Origin: Atopobiaceae bacterium
GTDB taxonomy: Bacteria; Actinomycetota; Coriobacteriia; Coriobacteriales; Atopobiaceae
Reading direction: 5' to 3'
NCBI GenBank assembly: GCA_022483015.1
Contig: JAKVOB010000001.1
Coordinates: forward strand, 1,078,902 to 1,142,901
DNA: 64,000 nucleotides
Shown here: positions 1 to 11,600 of the stretch, piece after piece
Numbering within the stretch: the stretch's first letter is position 1
How the letters are laid out: every line of letters begins with the position of its first letter
Program-made: the position numbers and the translations under genes
The notes under the pieces: generated by a model
What the model was told of the DNA's origin: nothing
Databases searched by the model: none
The model's input: the letters and a program-made list of their open reading frames with translations, nothing else

Positions 1-3000
1 GCGCTCACATGCATGCCCGTGCAGGGCCTCGCCGAGGCCGTGGACGAGGCGCAGGTCGTCACGAGCTCCCTTGTGGGATCGGCCTCCGCTTCCCTGACCG
101 TCCAGGATGCCGGTCAGTCGACTGCCGATGACGCCATCTCGCAGGATGCGACGAGCGACCAGGAGGTCGACGCTTCCTCTGCGGTCAGTGCGGAGACCCC
201 TACTGCGACCGATGACGACGCGAGTGCCGTCGAGACCGCTGCCGCGACCACCGATGACGCGTCCACCACCTCCGAGACGGCCGACGCCCAGGCTGCCACC
301 ACGCAGGATGCGCTCACTGTCCAGTCCGATGACCTCGTCACACAGACATATGACGCGCTGGAGATCTTGGTAGATGGCGGCCGTACCATCACCATCTCGG
401 ACGCGAGCGAGTCTGGCATGCTCAAGATCTCTGGCCTAGGTGGCAACCCCTCCATCATCCCCGCGAGCGCCAGCGTCATACTGACGAGCGAAGATGGTGC
501 GGCCCAGGACAGCATGGTCAACGTGGTCGCCACCAAGTCCACGGTGAAGCTTGAGCTTAAGGACCTCAAGCTCAGGCACGACGGCGACAGCCCGCTTCGC
601 ATCCAGGGCGGAAGCACCGTGGTGGCCACCCTGGAGGGCTCCAGCGAGCTCAACTGCGTCGGTGGCGGTCAGCCGGGCGTCCAGGTGCAACGGGGCGCCT
701 CCCTCACGATCACAGGCACGGGCTCGCTCAACGCCCTAGGCGACACCGACGGTGCGGGTATCGGCACCTGGAACGGTGCCAGCATCTCGATGGGTTCCCT
801 CACCATCACGGGCGGGGCCCAGGTCACGGCCACAGGATATGGCGAGGCTGCTGGCATCGGCTGTGGCAACGAGGCGACGAGCGGCGGTACGGTGACCATC
901 ACGGGTGCTGGCACGAAGGTCACGGCCAACGGCGGCAAGTACGGTGCTGGCATCGGTGGCGGTGACCAGTCGGGCGGCTGCAACGTCATCATCTCCGACG
1001 GCGCCTCGCTCACGGCCACGGGCGGCTACGGTGGCGCTGGCATCGGTTCCGGCGACAAGGACGGGGGCAGCCCCGGCACGCTCACCGTGAGTGGCGATGA
1101 CACGCGCGTCACGGCAATCGGCGGGGAGAAGGCCGCGGGTGTCGGGACTGGACGTGACGCCACGCATGGCGGCACGGTCACCGTCAACGGCGGCATCCTC
1201 ACTGCCACGGGCGGGGAGTATGGCGCCGGCATCGGTGGGGGATACGAGACCTCCGGCAGCACCGTCATCATCAACGGCGGCACCGTGGTCGCGCGTCACG
1301 GTGGGGATGCCAGCGGCATCGGCTCGGGCAGCGAAGGCTCGAACGGTGGTAGCCTCACCATCAATGGCGGTTCCGTGCTGGGGTCCGGTACCTCGGGCTT
1401 CGATGAGTCCGTGCAGCCCACGCCCAAGAACGCCGACGGCGTGGAGCTCGAGCGCTACTCCGTCCAGCTCCAGTACACCTCCACCTACGAGCTGGTGACG
1501 GAGTTGAGGCTCTATGACTCTGCGGCTGCCGCGCTGTCCCAGAGCGACGTGCACATGTGGACCATCCCAGGTCCCTTTAGCGACTGTGCCGCGCTCTACC
1601 TCTACCTTCCCAAGGGCACGGACCTCGGCTACGTGACCACGAACATCGCCTCCTATAATCGCCTGGGCACCTCGGACATCTTTGAGCTCTATCAGCTGCC
1701 CTATCTGGTCCATTTCGACTCTGGTGTGGATGATGTCAGCGGCACCATGCCTGATCAGATCTGGAGGCACGGGGAGCGCAAGTCCCTCTCCCCCAACACC
1801 TTCTCGCGACCGAACTACTTCTTCGCCGGCTGGTCCAAGACCAAGGGATCCACCAAGGCGGATTACTCGGACAAGCAGGTGGTCACAGAGGTGGCATCGA
1901 ATGACTCGGTGACCCTCTATGCCGTCTGGATCCCGATGACCAAGAACGCGACCCTTACCTACGCCTCCTCGGATGCGAGCCATGGCACGGTATCCCTGGC
2001 CTCGGAGACGTTGAACTCCCAGACGGGTACGCCCTCGGGCTCCACCGTCACGGTCGCCGCCGGGTATCATCTGGTCAACTGGACCGACTCGGAGGGGACC
2101 GTCGTCTCGACGGACGCGACGTACGTGCCGGTGATGAAGAATGCCGGGTGGGTGGACGAGAACTACACGGCGAACATCGCACCCAACACCTACACCCTGA
2201 CGTATTGCGACAGCGTGACCGGCAGGTCCCTGATAGGTGGCGACTATAGCTACACGCACAACCCCTTCAAGTACACGATCACGTTGACCTACGATGCTCC
2301 CACGACGTTCAGACCACCTTCCGACGACTCGGATTACTACGGTACCTATCGGGCTGGCTACTGCTTCGACCACTGGAGCCAGAACCGGGATGGCACGGGC
2401 ACGACCTACACGGAGGACCAGGAGATCCTGAACCTCACGGATGTGCAGGACGGGCATGTCGACGTGTGGTACATCTGGAGGCCCATCAACTATTCCTTCG
2501 CCTTCCTCGGCAACGGCGCTACCTCTGGCTCCATGACGAACGAGGTCATGACCTATGACCAGGAGAAGGCCCTCACGGCGAACGCCTACGCCCGTACGGG
2601 CTACACCTTCGTCAACTGGAATCATCGCGCAGACGGAAGCAGCTGGTCCTATTCCGACCAGGCCCTTGTCAAGAACACCACCAGATATAGTGAGACCCTG
2701 TCGCTCTATGCCCAGTGGAAGCCCAACTCGTACACGGTGACCTTCGATGGCAACGGTGCGGACTCCGGTTCCATGGCTGGCCTCACGCTCGACTACGACG
2801 AGAGCCATACCCTCGACGCCAGCACCTTCACGCGTGCCGGCTACACGTTCGCAGGATGGAACACGGCTGCTGACGGCACCGGCACGGCCTACGCGGATGC
2901 GGCGAGCATCAAGAACCTGGCCACCGGCGACACCGGCGACACCTCAGCCACGCTCTATGCCCAGTGGAAGGGCGACGAGTACACGGTGAAGTTCGTTGCG

Positions 3001-6000
3001 AACGGTGGCGACGGCACCATGGCCGACCAGACCCTCGCCTACGGTACGGCCGCGAACCTCAATGCCAACACCTTTACGTGCACCGGCTATACGTTCGCGG
3101 GGTGGGCCGACGATGCGGGACACACCTACGCCGATGGCGCCTCCGTCATGAACCTGGTCACGAGCGGGAGCGGCAGCACCTCCATCACCCTCAAGGCCCA
3201 GTGGACCGCCAACACCTACACGCTCGTCTTCGATGCCAACGGCGGGACCGGCACCATGGACAAGCAATCCATGACCTACGACACCGAGGTCGCCCTCACG
3301 CCCTGTGCCTTCGCGCGTGAGGGCTGCATGTTCGCCGGCTGGACCGATGACGCGGGGCACACGTATGCCGACGCCGAGAGTGTCAAGAACCTTGCGACCG
3401 AGCAGGGTTCGACGGCGACGCTCCATGCCCGGTGGAAGGCCAACACATACACCGTGAAGTTCGCCACCGGCGTCACCGACGGCAGCGTCACGCAGACGAT
3501 GGAAGACGAGACCATGACCTACGGCATCGCGACGCCGCTCACGGCCAACGCCTTCATCCGCGCCGGCTACCGGTTCCTCGGTTGGAAGGTGGGGGACACC
3601 TCCCGCTTCGTGGCTGACGAGGCGAGCGTGTCTGACCTGGCCACCTCCGGCACCGTGACCCTCACGGCGATGTGGGAGTCCTGGCCCGACGCGCTCGTCT
3701 CCTATAACGTCATCGACCCGGCACAGGGCACGGTCTCGAGCGCCAAGGAGACGCTCACCCAGGGCCAGGGCACGCCTGCCGGCTCCACGGCCACGGCTGG
3801 GACCGGCTACACGTTCTCCAGCTGGAAGGTCTACGGGTCGGACGCCGTGGTCTCGAGCGATGCCACCCTCACGGCCGAGAAGATCAAGGCGAGCCCCGCC
3901 TGGTCGTCCGACCACTACGTCAGCACGAACTTCGTGGCCAGCTTCGAGGCCAACACCTACACGGTCACCTTCGATGCCAGCGGCGGCTCGGGCACCATGG
4001 ACCCCCAGGCCCTCACCTATGGCACAGCCGCGAACCTCGATGCCAACACTTTCGCCAAGACTGGCTACACGTTCGCCGGCTGGTCTGACGGCGCGGGACA
4101 TACGTACGCCGACAAGGCTTCCGTCAAGAACCTCGTCACCGGGGCCGTCGGTGACGAGTCCATCACCCTCACGGCCCAATGGACGCAGGACCTGGTGGTG
4201 ACCTACGTCCCCGATGACGTGACGCACGGCACCGTGAGCGTCGGCTCTGAGACCGTCGTCTCGGGCGACAACGCCCAAGGCTCCACCGCCGAGGCTGCGA
4301 CTGGCTACACGTTCGTCAGCTGGACGCTTGCCGGCTCCACGACACCCGTCTCCGTCGAGCAGACGCTCAAGCCTGCTGGCGTCACGGCCAGCGCCAGCTA
4401 TGTGGCCAACTTCAAGGGCAACGCCTATACGGTCACGTTCGCCACCGGCGTCACCGACGGCAGCGTCACACAGACGATGGCCGACGAGCCCATGACCTAC
4501 GGCACGGCCAAGGAGCTCACGGCCAACGCGTTCACGCGCCCGGGCTATCGGTTCCTCGGCTGGAGGGTGGGGGACAGCTCCCGCTTCGTGGCTGACAAGG
4601 CGAGCGTGTCCGACCTGGCGACCTCCGGCACCGTGACCCTCACGGCCATGTGGGAGGCCTGGCCCGACGCGCTCATCTCCTACAACGTCACCGACCCGGC
4701 ACAGGGCTCGGTCTCGAGCGCCAAGGAGACGCTTGTCCGGGGCCAGGGCACGCCGGTAGGCTCCACGGCCACGGCTGGGACCGGCTACACGTTCGTCAAC
4801 TGGACGGTCTATGGCTCTGACACCGTGGTGTCGAGCGATGCCACCCTCACGGCCGAGAAGATCAAGGCGAGTTCCGCCTGGTCATCCGACCACTACGTCA
4901 ACACCGACCTCGTGGCCAACTTCAAGGCCAACACCTACACGGTCACCTTCGATGCCAACGGCGGCCTCCGGCACCATGACCCCCCAGACCCTCACCTATG
5001 ACACACCTGCGAACCTCAACGGCAACGCCTTCGCCAAGACCGGCTTCACCTTCGCTGGCTGGTCTGACGGCGCGGGGCACACGTACGCCGACGCGTCTGA
5101 GGTCGAGAACCTGGCCACCGGAGCTGCCGGTGACGCCTCCGTCACGCTCACGGCCCAGTGGGTCGCCAACGGCTACACGGTCACCTTCGACGCCACCGGC
5201 GGAACCGGCACCATGCCTGCTCAGCCGATGACCTACGGGGCGGCCGCCAACCTCACGGCCTGCACCCTCGTCCGCACGGGCTATGCCTTCCTCGGCTGGT
5301 CGAAGACCCAAGGTGGTACCATCGTCGACCTTGTTGACGAGGCATCCGTCACCGACCTCGCGACCTCCGGCACCGTGCCCCTCTACGCCGTCTGGCAGGC
5401 CAACTCCTACACGATCGAGTTCAACGGTAATGGCGCCACCTCAGGCACCATGGCTGACCTGCCGATGACCTACGACACGGCCGCCAACCTCACCGCCAAC
5501 GCCTACGCCAAGGACCATTACACCTTCACCGGTTGGAACACCAAGGCGGATGGCTCGGGCACCCCGTATGCTGGCGGGGACTCGGTCGCCAACCTCGCCA
5601 CCTCAGGCACGGTCATCCTCTACGCCCAGTGGAGCGGGGACTCGTATGACGTCACCTTCGAGGGCAATGGTTCCACGTCGGGCACCATGCAGCTACAAGG
5701 CATGACCTATGGCTCATCCGCGAAGCTCACGCCCAACGGCTTCGTCCGTGCCGACTACACCTTCCTGGGCTGGGCTCTTGCCGCGGGCACGACGACCCCA
5801 GACTACTTCGACGGCCAGCTCGTCTCTGACCTCGACCCCACCACGCTCTACGCCGTCTGGGGGCAGCGCGCCGATGCCCGCATCTACTATGGGAGCTCTG
5901 ACACTGCCGTCGGGACGGTCTCCTCGGACAGCGAGCTCGTCGCCCCCGATACTGGTGTGCCATCTGGCTCAACGGCCATTCCGGCCGCTGGGCATCACTT

Positions 6001-7288
6001 CGTGGTCTGGAAGGATGCTTCCGGTGCGGAGGTCTCCGCCATATCGTTCTTCCAGCCTACGAAGCCTGTGGGGGGATGGGTCGAGACTGCCTACACGGCC
6101 AGCTTTGCGGCCAACACATACACGGTCAAGTTCGATGCCAATGGTGGCACCGGCACCCAGATGGACGATCAGCCCATGACCTACGGAACGGCCGCGGACC
6201 TCACTGCCAACACGTACGTCAACCCTGGTCATGCCTTCGTCGGTTGGAAGGATGATGCGGGACATATGTACGCTGACGGCGCCTCAGTTATCGACCTCAC
6301 GACCGAGCTTGGCGGTACCGTCGCCCTCCATGCCCAGTGGACCTCCGACCTGGTCGTGTCGTATGCCGCTGACGAGGCGTCGCATGGAAGCGTGAGCCTC
6401 GCTTCCGAGACCGTCGCCTTGGGTGGTACTGCCCAAGGGTCGACCGCCACGGCCGAGTCTGGGTATCACCTCGCGGGCTGGACGCTTGCCGACTCAGAGG
6501 ACGTCATCACTACCGAGGCGACGCTCGCACCGACCAACGTCATGACCAGCGCGTCCTATCTGGCACGTTTCGTGCCGAACACCTATACGGTGACCTTCCA
6601 GGCCAACGGCGGCACTGGTGTCATGGACGTTCAGGAGCTGTCCTACGACGCAGACGAGAAGCTCGCGGCCTGCACCCTCACTCGCGAGGGCTATGCCTTC
6701 ACCGCTTGGGCTGATGACTCAGGGCACACATACGCCGACAAGGCCAGCGTCAAGGACCTCGTGTCCGAGGCCGACGGCGGCATCACCCTCCATGCCCAGT
6801 GGATGCCGATCGCCTACACGGTCGCCTTCGATGCCAACGGCGGCGATGGCACCATGGAGCCGCAGGCCATGACCTACGGCACGGCCGCCGACCTCACCGC
6901 ATCTGCCTTCACTCGCACGGGGTATGCCTTCGCCGGCTGGAATACGGTTGCCGACGGCTCAGGCACGTCATTCTCGGAGAAGGCCAGCGTCAAGGACCTC
7001 GTGGCAGAGGATGGTTCCATCGTCACGCTCTATGCCCAGTGGACCGTCTCGTCTGTCGACGATGGGGAAAACGGCAACGGTGGGGACGGCAACAATGCTG
7101 CCGGCAGCAATGCTGGTAGCGCTTCGGGTGGCGGATCGCCCTCCTCTGGCAGCTCGGCCCAGGTCATAACCGCGCGAGCCGGTATCCCTGCGACCTCCGA
7201 CCCGGTCTTCCCGATCGGTTCGCTTACGCTCGTGGCCCTCGCCACCGCGACCTGCGGCATTGTGATACGTAAGCGCCGTCGGGGGTAG
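1..7288 (+). CDS. InlB B-repeat surface protein, 5'-truncated by window edge and frameshifted
   Basis: Secreted cell-wall-anchored protein of unknown ligand. The frame is open to base 1, and the first residues (ALTCMPVQGLAEA) look like the end of a signal peptide, so the true start lies upstream and the ATG at 13 is probably not it. In order: a Thr/Ala/Asp-rich stalk; a glycine-rich beta-solenoid-like block (about residues 120-460) of AGIG...GTVTITGG units; then many InlB/Listeria-Bacteroides repeats (YTVTFDANGG...GYTFAGW...LYAQW). The tail has IPATSD, a hydrophobic stretch and RKRRRG, resembling a variant sortase signal. One extra C near 4965 (GGCGGCCTCC where sister repeats give GGCGGCTCC) moves the frame from 1 to 2; translation resumes as a perfect repeat series to the stop at 7286-7288. 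An assembly error or a real frameshift both remain possible. Confidence 0.85.
4961..4970 (+). other. +1 frameshift in the InlB-repeat gene
   Basis: Every neighbouring repeat reads GATGCCA(A/G)CGGCGGC followed directly by TCCGGCACC or TCGGGCACC. Here one additional C is present, which ends the first frame at 5001 and requires a switch to the next frame. Repeat homology continues without loss on both sides. Confidence 0.8.
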
Positions 7289-7313
7289 CGCCCCTCATGG
7301 CTGTGCGCGTTCT

Positions 7314-7347
7314 CCGACCGCCCTTGGGACCTACCCAGGGCGGTCGG
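7314..7347. terminator. Hairpin between convergent surface-protein and ZIP genes
   Basis: Perfect 11-bp inverted repeat CCGACCGCCCT / AGGGCGGTCGG at 7314-7324 and 7337-7347. The stem can extend by GGG/CCC across a one-base bulge. It lies between two convergent stop codons and could serve both strands. No long T-run follows. Confidence 0.65.
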
Positions 7348-7375
7348 TCCGTATGGCTCACCGTACGCCGGCTTG

Positions 7376-8164
7376 CTATCCCAGCGCCACGTCGAGCACC
7401 ATCATGATGACGAAGCCCAACGCGCATCCGATGACGCCCAGGTTGGAGTGCTCGCCCTCGGCCGTCTCGGGGATGAGCTCCTCCACCACCACGTAGATCA
7501 TGGCGCCCGCCGCGAACGCGAGCAGGTAGGGGAGCAGGGTGGTGATGAGCTGCGAGAGGGCGATCGTGAGCAGCGCCGCCAGGGGTTCGACCACGCCCGA
7601 GAGGAACCCAGAGAGGAACGCCTTGCCCCGAGACTCGCCGGCGCTGCGCAGGGGTCCCGCGATGATGGCGCCCTCGGGGACGTTCTGGATGGCGATGCCC
7701 GTCGCGAGTGCGATCGCGCCGGCGACGGTCACCGTCGGGCTGCCGGCAAGCATGCCGGCGAAGACCACACCCACGGCCATGCCCTCGGGGACGTTGTGGA
7801 TGGTCACGGCGAGCATGAGCATCGTCGTCTTGTTGAGGCGCGACGGACGGCCCTCGGGCGTGTCCTCGTCGGCATGCAGGTGGGGGACGACCATGTCGAT
7901 GGCGAGCAGGAAGGCGATGCCGGCGAGGAAGCCTATGGCCGCCGGCAGCCAGGCGATGCCGCCCGACGCCTCTGCCGCCTCGATCGAGGGGATGAGCAGT
8001 GACCATACCGATGCGGCGATCATGACGCCCGAGGCGAAGCCGAGAAGTGCCTTCTGGACGTGGCCGGACATCTCCCCTTTGAGGAAGAAGGCGATGCAGG
8101 CGCCCAGCGTGGTGCCTGCGAGCGGTATGAGGAGCCCTATCGCCGTGGTCATGGTCTCGGACAT
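7376..8164 (-). CDS. ZIP family divalent metal transporter
   Basis: Predicted inner-membrane zinc/iron permease of the ZIP (ZupT/GufA-like) family, about 262 aa with eight hydrophobic segments. Diagnostic motifs are HNVPEGMAVG in one membrane helix and QNVPEGAI in the next, which supply the His/Asn/Glu metal ligands known in this family. A short His/Asp-rich loop (VPHLHADED) precedes them, as expected for the variable metal-binding loop. The ATG at 8164 is preferred over the upstream in-frame ATG at 8188 because GGGAG lies about 6 nt before it. The gene is monocistronic and converges on the surface-protein gene. Metal specificity cannot be read from sequence. Confidence 0.9.
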   Translation of the reverse strand: MSETMTTAIGLLIPLAGTTLGACIAFFLKGEMSGHVQKALLGFASGVMIAASVWSLLIPSIEAAEASGGIAWLPAAIGFLAGIAFLLAIDMVVPHLHADEDTPEGRPSRLNKTTMLMLAVTIHNVPEGMAVGVVFAGMLAGSPTVTVAGAIALATGIAIQNVPEGAIIAGPLRSAGESRGKAFLSGFLSGVVEPLAALLTIALSQLITTLLPYLLAFAAGAMIYVVVEELIPETAEGEHSNLGVIGCALGFVIMMVLDVALG

Positions 8165-8335
8165 GTGTGTCTCCCGGGTCGTCGCCATCCCGTGCGTGCT
8201 GTCGTCATAGCCATCGTACCAGCGGCATCGGCGACGGCCGCCCGGAATCAGAAAAATGATTCAACGACGGTAGCACATAGACGCGCCGGTCGAGTGGCGC
8301 TTCTCGTCCAGGGCCGTCGTGGGGGCGTGACGCCT

Positions 8336-8404
8336 CCGGGTCGCTTTGGCCAGGCAACCCACGTCTGCCAAGAGGTTGCCTGCCCGGAGTGACCCGCCAG
8401 GTCC
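8336..8404. repeat. Hairpin-forming intergenic repeat, copy 1
   Basis: 69-bp unit from CCGGGTCGCTTTGGCC to GCCAGGTCC. It contains an imperfect inverted repeat: GGGTCGC and GGCAACC on the left face GGTTGCC and GTGACCC on the right. Copy 2 lies 13 bp downstream and differs by only a few bases. Confidence 0.8.
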
Positions 8405-8417
8405 TTTCGTTCACCTT

Positions 8418-8487
8418 CCGGGGTCGCTTTGGCCAGGCAACCCACATCTGCCAAGAGGTCGCCTGCCCGGAGTGACCCGCCAGGTCC
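8418..8487. repeat. Hairpin-forming intergenic repeat, copy 2
   Basis: 70-bp unit nearly identical to the copy at 8336-8404, differing at about three positions (extra G near the start, ACGTC/ACATC, GGTTG/GGTCG). It has the same internal dyad. The pair fills much of the roughly 440-bp gap between the ZIP gene and the histidine kinase. It has the character of a REP-like extragenic palindrome. Confidence 0.8.
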
Positions 8488-8606
8488 CCGCCGCCGCTTA
8501 CCGTAAGCCTCGTCGCCCCCTATGGCCTGCGTCGTATACTGGGCACTGATATCGAGGGCTTTCGGCTCGCGTCCGTTCCGCTGGCGACACGAGGGGGTGG
8601 CAGACC

Positions 8607-11600
8607 ATGCACATCACCTGGCGTCGTGTGGCGCCGGTCCTCATCGGCCTGCTCATCGTCTCTGGCCTCGTCGCGGGCGTGGTCACCTCCGCCTGGAGCG
8701 CCCGCCAGGCCTCCGAGTCCAAGGCCGAGGCCGTCCTCACCGACAGCGCCCACGAGCAGGCCCGTTCTCTGGCCCAGACCTTCGACGGCCAGTTCCAGGT
8801 CCTCGAGGCGCTCTCTGCATCCGTCGGCCAGATGGACACCTCGGACATCTCGGCGATCTCCTCCCTGTTCGATGCCGCCTCCAAGGACATGAACGTCGGG
8901 TCACTCGTGTTCATCGGGCCCGATGGGGTCTCCCTCGTGGGCGTCAACGCGGGTGTCGACACGTCCGACGTCTCCTCGACGCAGGCTGCGCTGGCGGGCA
9001 ACCGTGGAATGGCCTATGTCGTGGGGCGGGCCTCGGGCGAGCCTGGTGTCGTGCTGTCCGTTCCCTGCTATCGGGATGGCCAGGTCGTGGGCATCGTCTC
9101 GGGCATGTACTACCGCGAGAACCTCTCTGCTGACCTCTCGGGCACGGCCTATGCCGGCGAGAGCATCTCGTTCCTTGCCAGCTCCGATGGCACGATCATC
9201 GTACCTAGCTCGAGCAGCCTCTTCGTGAATGATGACGACAACGCCTTCAACTTCATGGGCTCGGATGCGGTCAGCTTCAAGGACGGCGACTCGCTCGAGG
9301 AGATGGAGGCCTCGCTGCAGGCCGGCAAGGAGACGGTCGTCAGGTATACCTACAACGGTTCCGACCGGTTCACCATCTATACGCCGCTCACCGGCACCGG
9401 TCTGCCGGGCAACGACTGGTTCGTCGCCAACGAGATAGACGCGTCGTCCTATGCGGCGGACGTGTCGAAGGCGCAGGGCGAGGCGCTGCGCTCGATGTTC
9501 GTCTTCGGCATCTTCCTGGTGGGGGCCTTTGCCCTCTTCATGCGCTACGACTACGTCATCAGGCGTCACCAGCGCGAGGACGCTTCCGTGATCGCCGAGC
9601 GTGACCGTCAGTACGAGATCGTGCTCAAGCAGGGTGGCAAGCATGTCTATCGCTATGACGTGGCCACCGGTGCCGGCACGCACGTCTCGGAGGTCAACCC
9701 CTTCTCGGAGGCTCCCGTGCGCGAGCATATGGTCGAGACCATGCTCTCCGAGGGGCATGTCGCCCCCGACCAGGCCGATGCCTACCGTGACTTCTTCCAT
9801 CGCATCGACCAGGGCGAGCCGTTCCAGACGACCCGGTTCAAGCTGCACACGGTCGACGGTCGATGGGTCTGGTGCCAGGAGGACGCCACCACCGTCTTCG
9901 ACGATGCCGGCAAGCCCTCCTACGCCATCATCTCGTACTGGGACATCACCGACCAGCTCGAGGCGGAGGGGCGGTACGCCAAGGCGGTCGCCTATCGCGA
10001 ACTTGCCGAGAGGAGCACGGTGGCGTCGTTCCATCTCGACGTTACGAGCGATTCCGTGGACGACGGCGTCTCTGAGTACGATGACCTGCTGGCACTCGGC
10101 TCGGACGGCACCGTCACCGGGCTCATGGCCGGCATCGAGGCATCCATCCCCAACGGGGGTCTGCGGGCGATCTTCCATGAGCGGTTCTCCCGCGAGGCCA
10201 TGGTGGCAGCCTTCGGTGAGGGGAGGAACGACATCGACCTCGAGCATCCGATCCTGGCGGGGGCGGTCTCGGGGTGGTTCCACACCACGGTCCACCTCCT
10301 CCCCAACCCCCAGACGGGTGATATAGAGGGGTTCGCCTACGGCATCGACCTGACCGAGGAGCACCAGACCGAGCAGGTCCTGCAGACGCTTGCCAGCAAC
10401 GACTACGACCGTGTCATCCTCGTCGATCGCACGCGGGGCTCCTACCACGCGTTCTTCTCGAAGTCCGATGAGGACGGCGCCCGGATGGGCGGCGTGTCCT
10501 TCGATGGCGACATGCGCTCGTTCGTGCGTGCGATGATCCACCCGGATGACCGCGAGCGTGTCGCGGCGAGCCTCATGCTCGCGACCATGGGTGCGCGTGC
10601 CGACCACGAGGGCACCTTCGACGTGAGCGCACGCCTCGTCATGGACGGAACTGTCCGCAACAAGCTCTACCGGGTCTCGTCCCTCGGCATCGACAAGGGT
10701 CATCTCGTGGTGTCACGCATCGACGTGACCGACAGCGTCTCGCGTCTCCAGGCGGCGCTCGATACCGCCGAGCAGGCGAGTCGTGCCAAGGGCGACTTCC
10801 TCTCGCGTATGAGCCATGACATCCGTACCCCCATGAACGCCGTCATGAACCTCACCCGCATGATGCGCGACGAGCTCGACGACAAGCCGGCCCTCACGTC
10901 CGACCTCGACCGCATGGAGGCCTCGAGCGAGTTCCTGCTGAGCCTCATCAACGACGTCCTGGACATCTCGCACATCGAGAGCGGTACCTTCGAGCTCACG
11001 CCCTCGGTCTATGGCTTCCACGAGTTCGTGGAGTACATGGAGGGGGTCATCGTCCCGCTCTGTCGCGAGAAGGGCCTGGAGTTCGTCTGGGAGAAGGGCT
11101 CCACGTCCGTGGACCTGTATGTGGACAAGACCAGGTTCAACCAGGTGTTCTTCAACCTGCTCTCGAATGCCGTGAAGTTCACGCCCAAAGGCGGGCGCGT
11201 CTCGTTCGTCGTGCGTGACAACGTCGTCGAGAATGGCATCCTGACCTGCAACTTCGAGGTGAATGACACGGGGATCGGCATGACTCGGGAGTTCCAGCGG
11301 AACATGTTCGACTCGTTCACGCGAGCCGATGCCACCGGTGCCTACCAAGGCACGGGCCTGGGGCTGGCCATCACCAAGGCCATCGTCGACAAGATGGGCG
11401 GGACCATCTCGGTGACCAGCGCGCCCGGGAGGGGCACGAGCATCATGGTCCATCTCTCCATGGCGCTCGCCACGCCCGAGCAGGTCGCCCAGGAGTCGGC
11501 GCGACTCCATGCCTCGAGTCCGGAGCACCTGCAGGTGCTTGCGGGGAGGAGGGTGCTTCTCTGCGAGGACAGCAACGTCAACGCCCTCATCACGAGGCGT

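Noticed and set aside
736-4278. Long minus-strand frames opposite the InlB-repeat gene
   Set aside because: Same GC-bias artefact; low-complexity Gly/Val/Arg translations without motifs.
8165-8188. Upstream ATG of the ZIP transporter at 8188
   Set aside because: It would add eight residues; the ribosome site GGGAG is correctly spaced only for the ATG at 8164.
8205-8549. Small open frames on both strands across the hairpin repeats
   Set aside because: They are by-products of the GC-rich 70-bp repeat, with no ribosome site or protein similarity.
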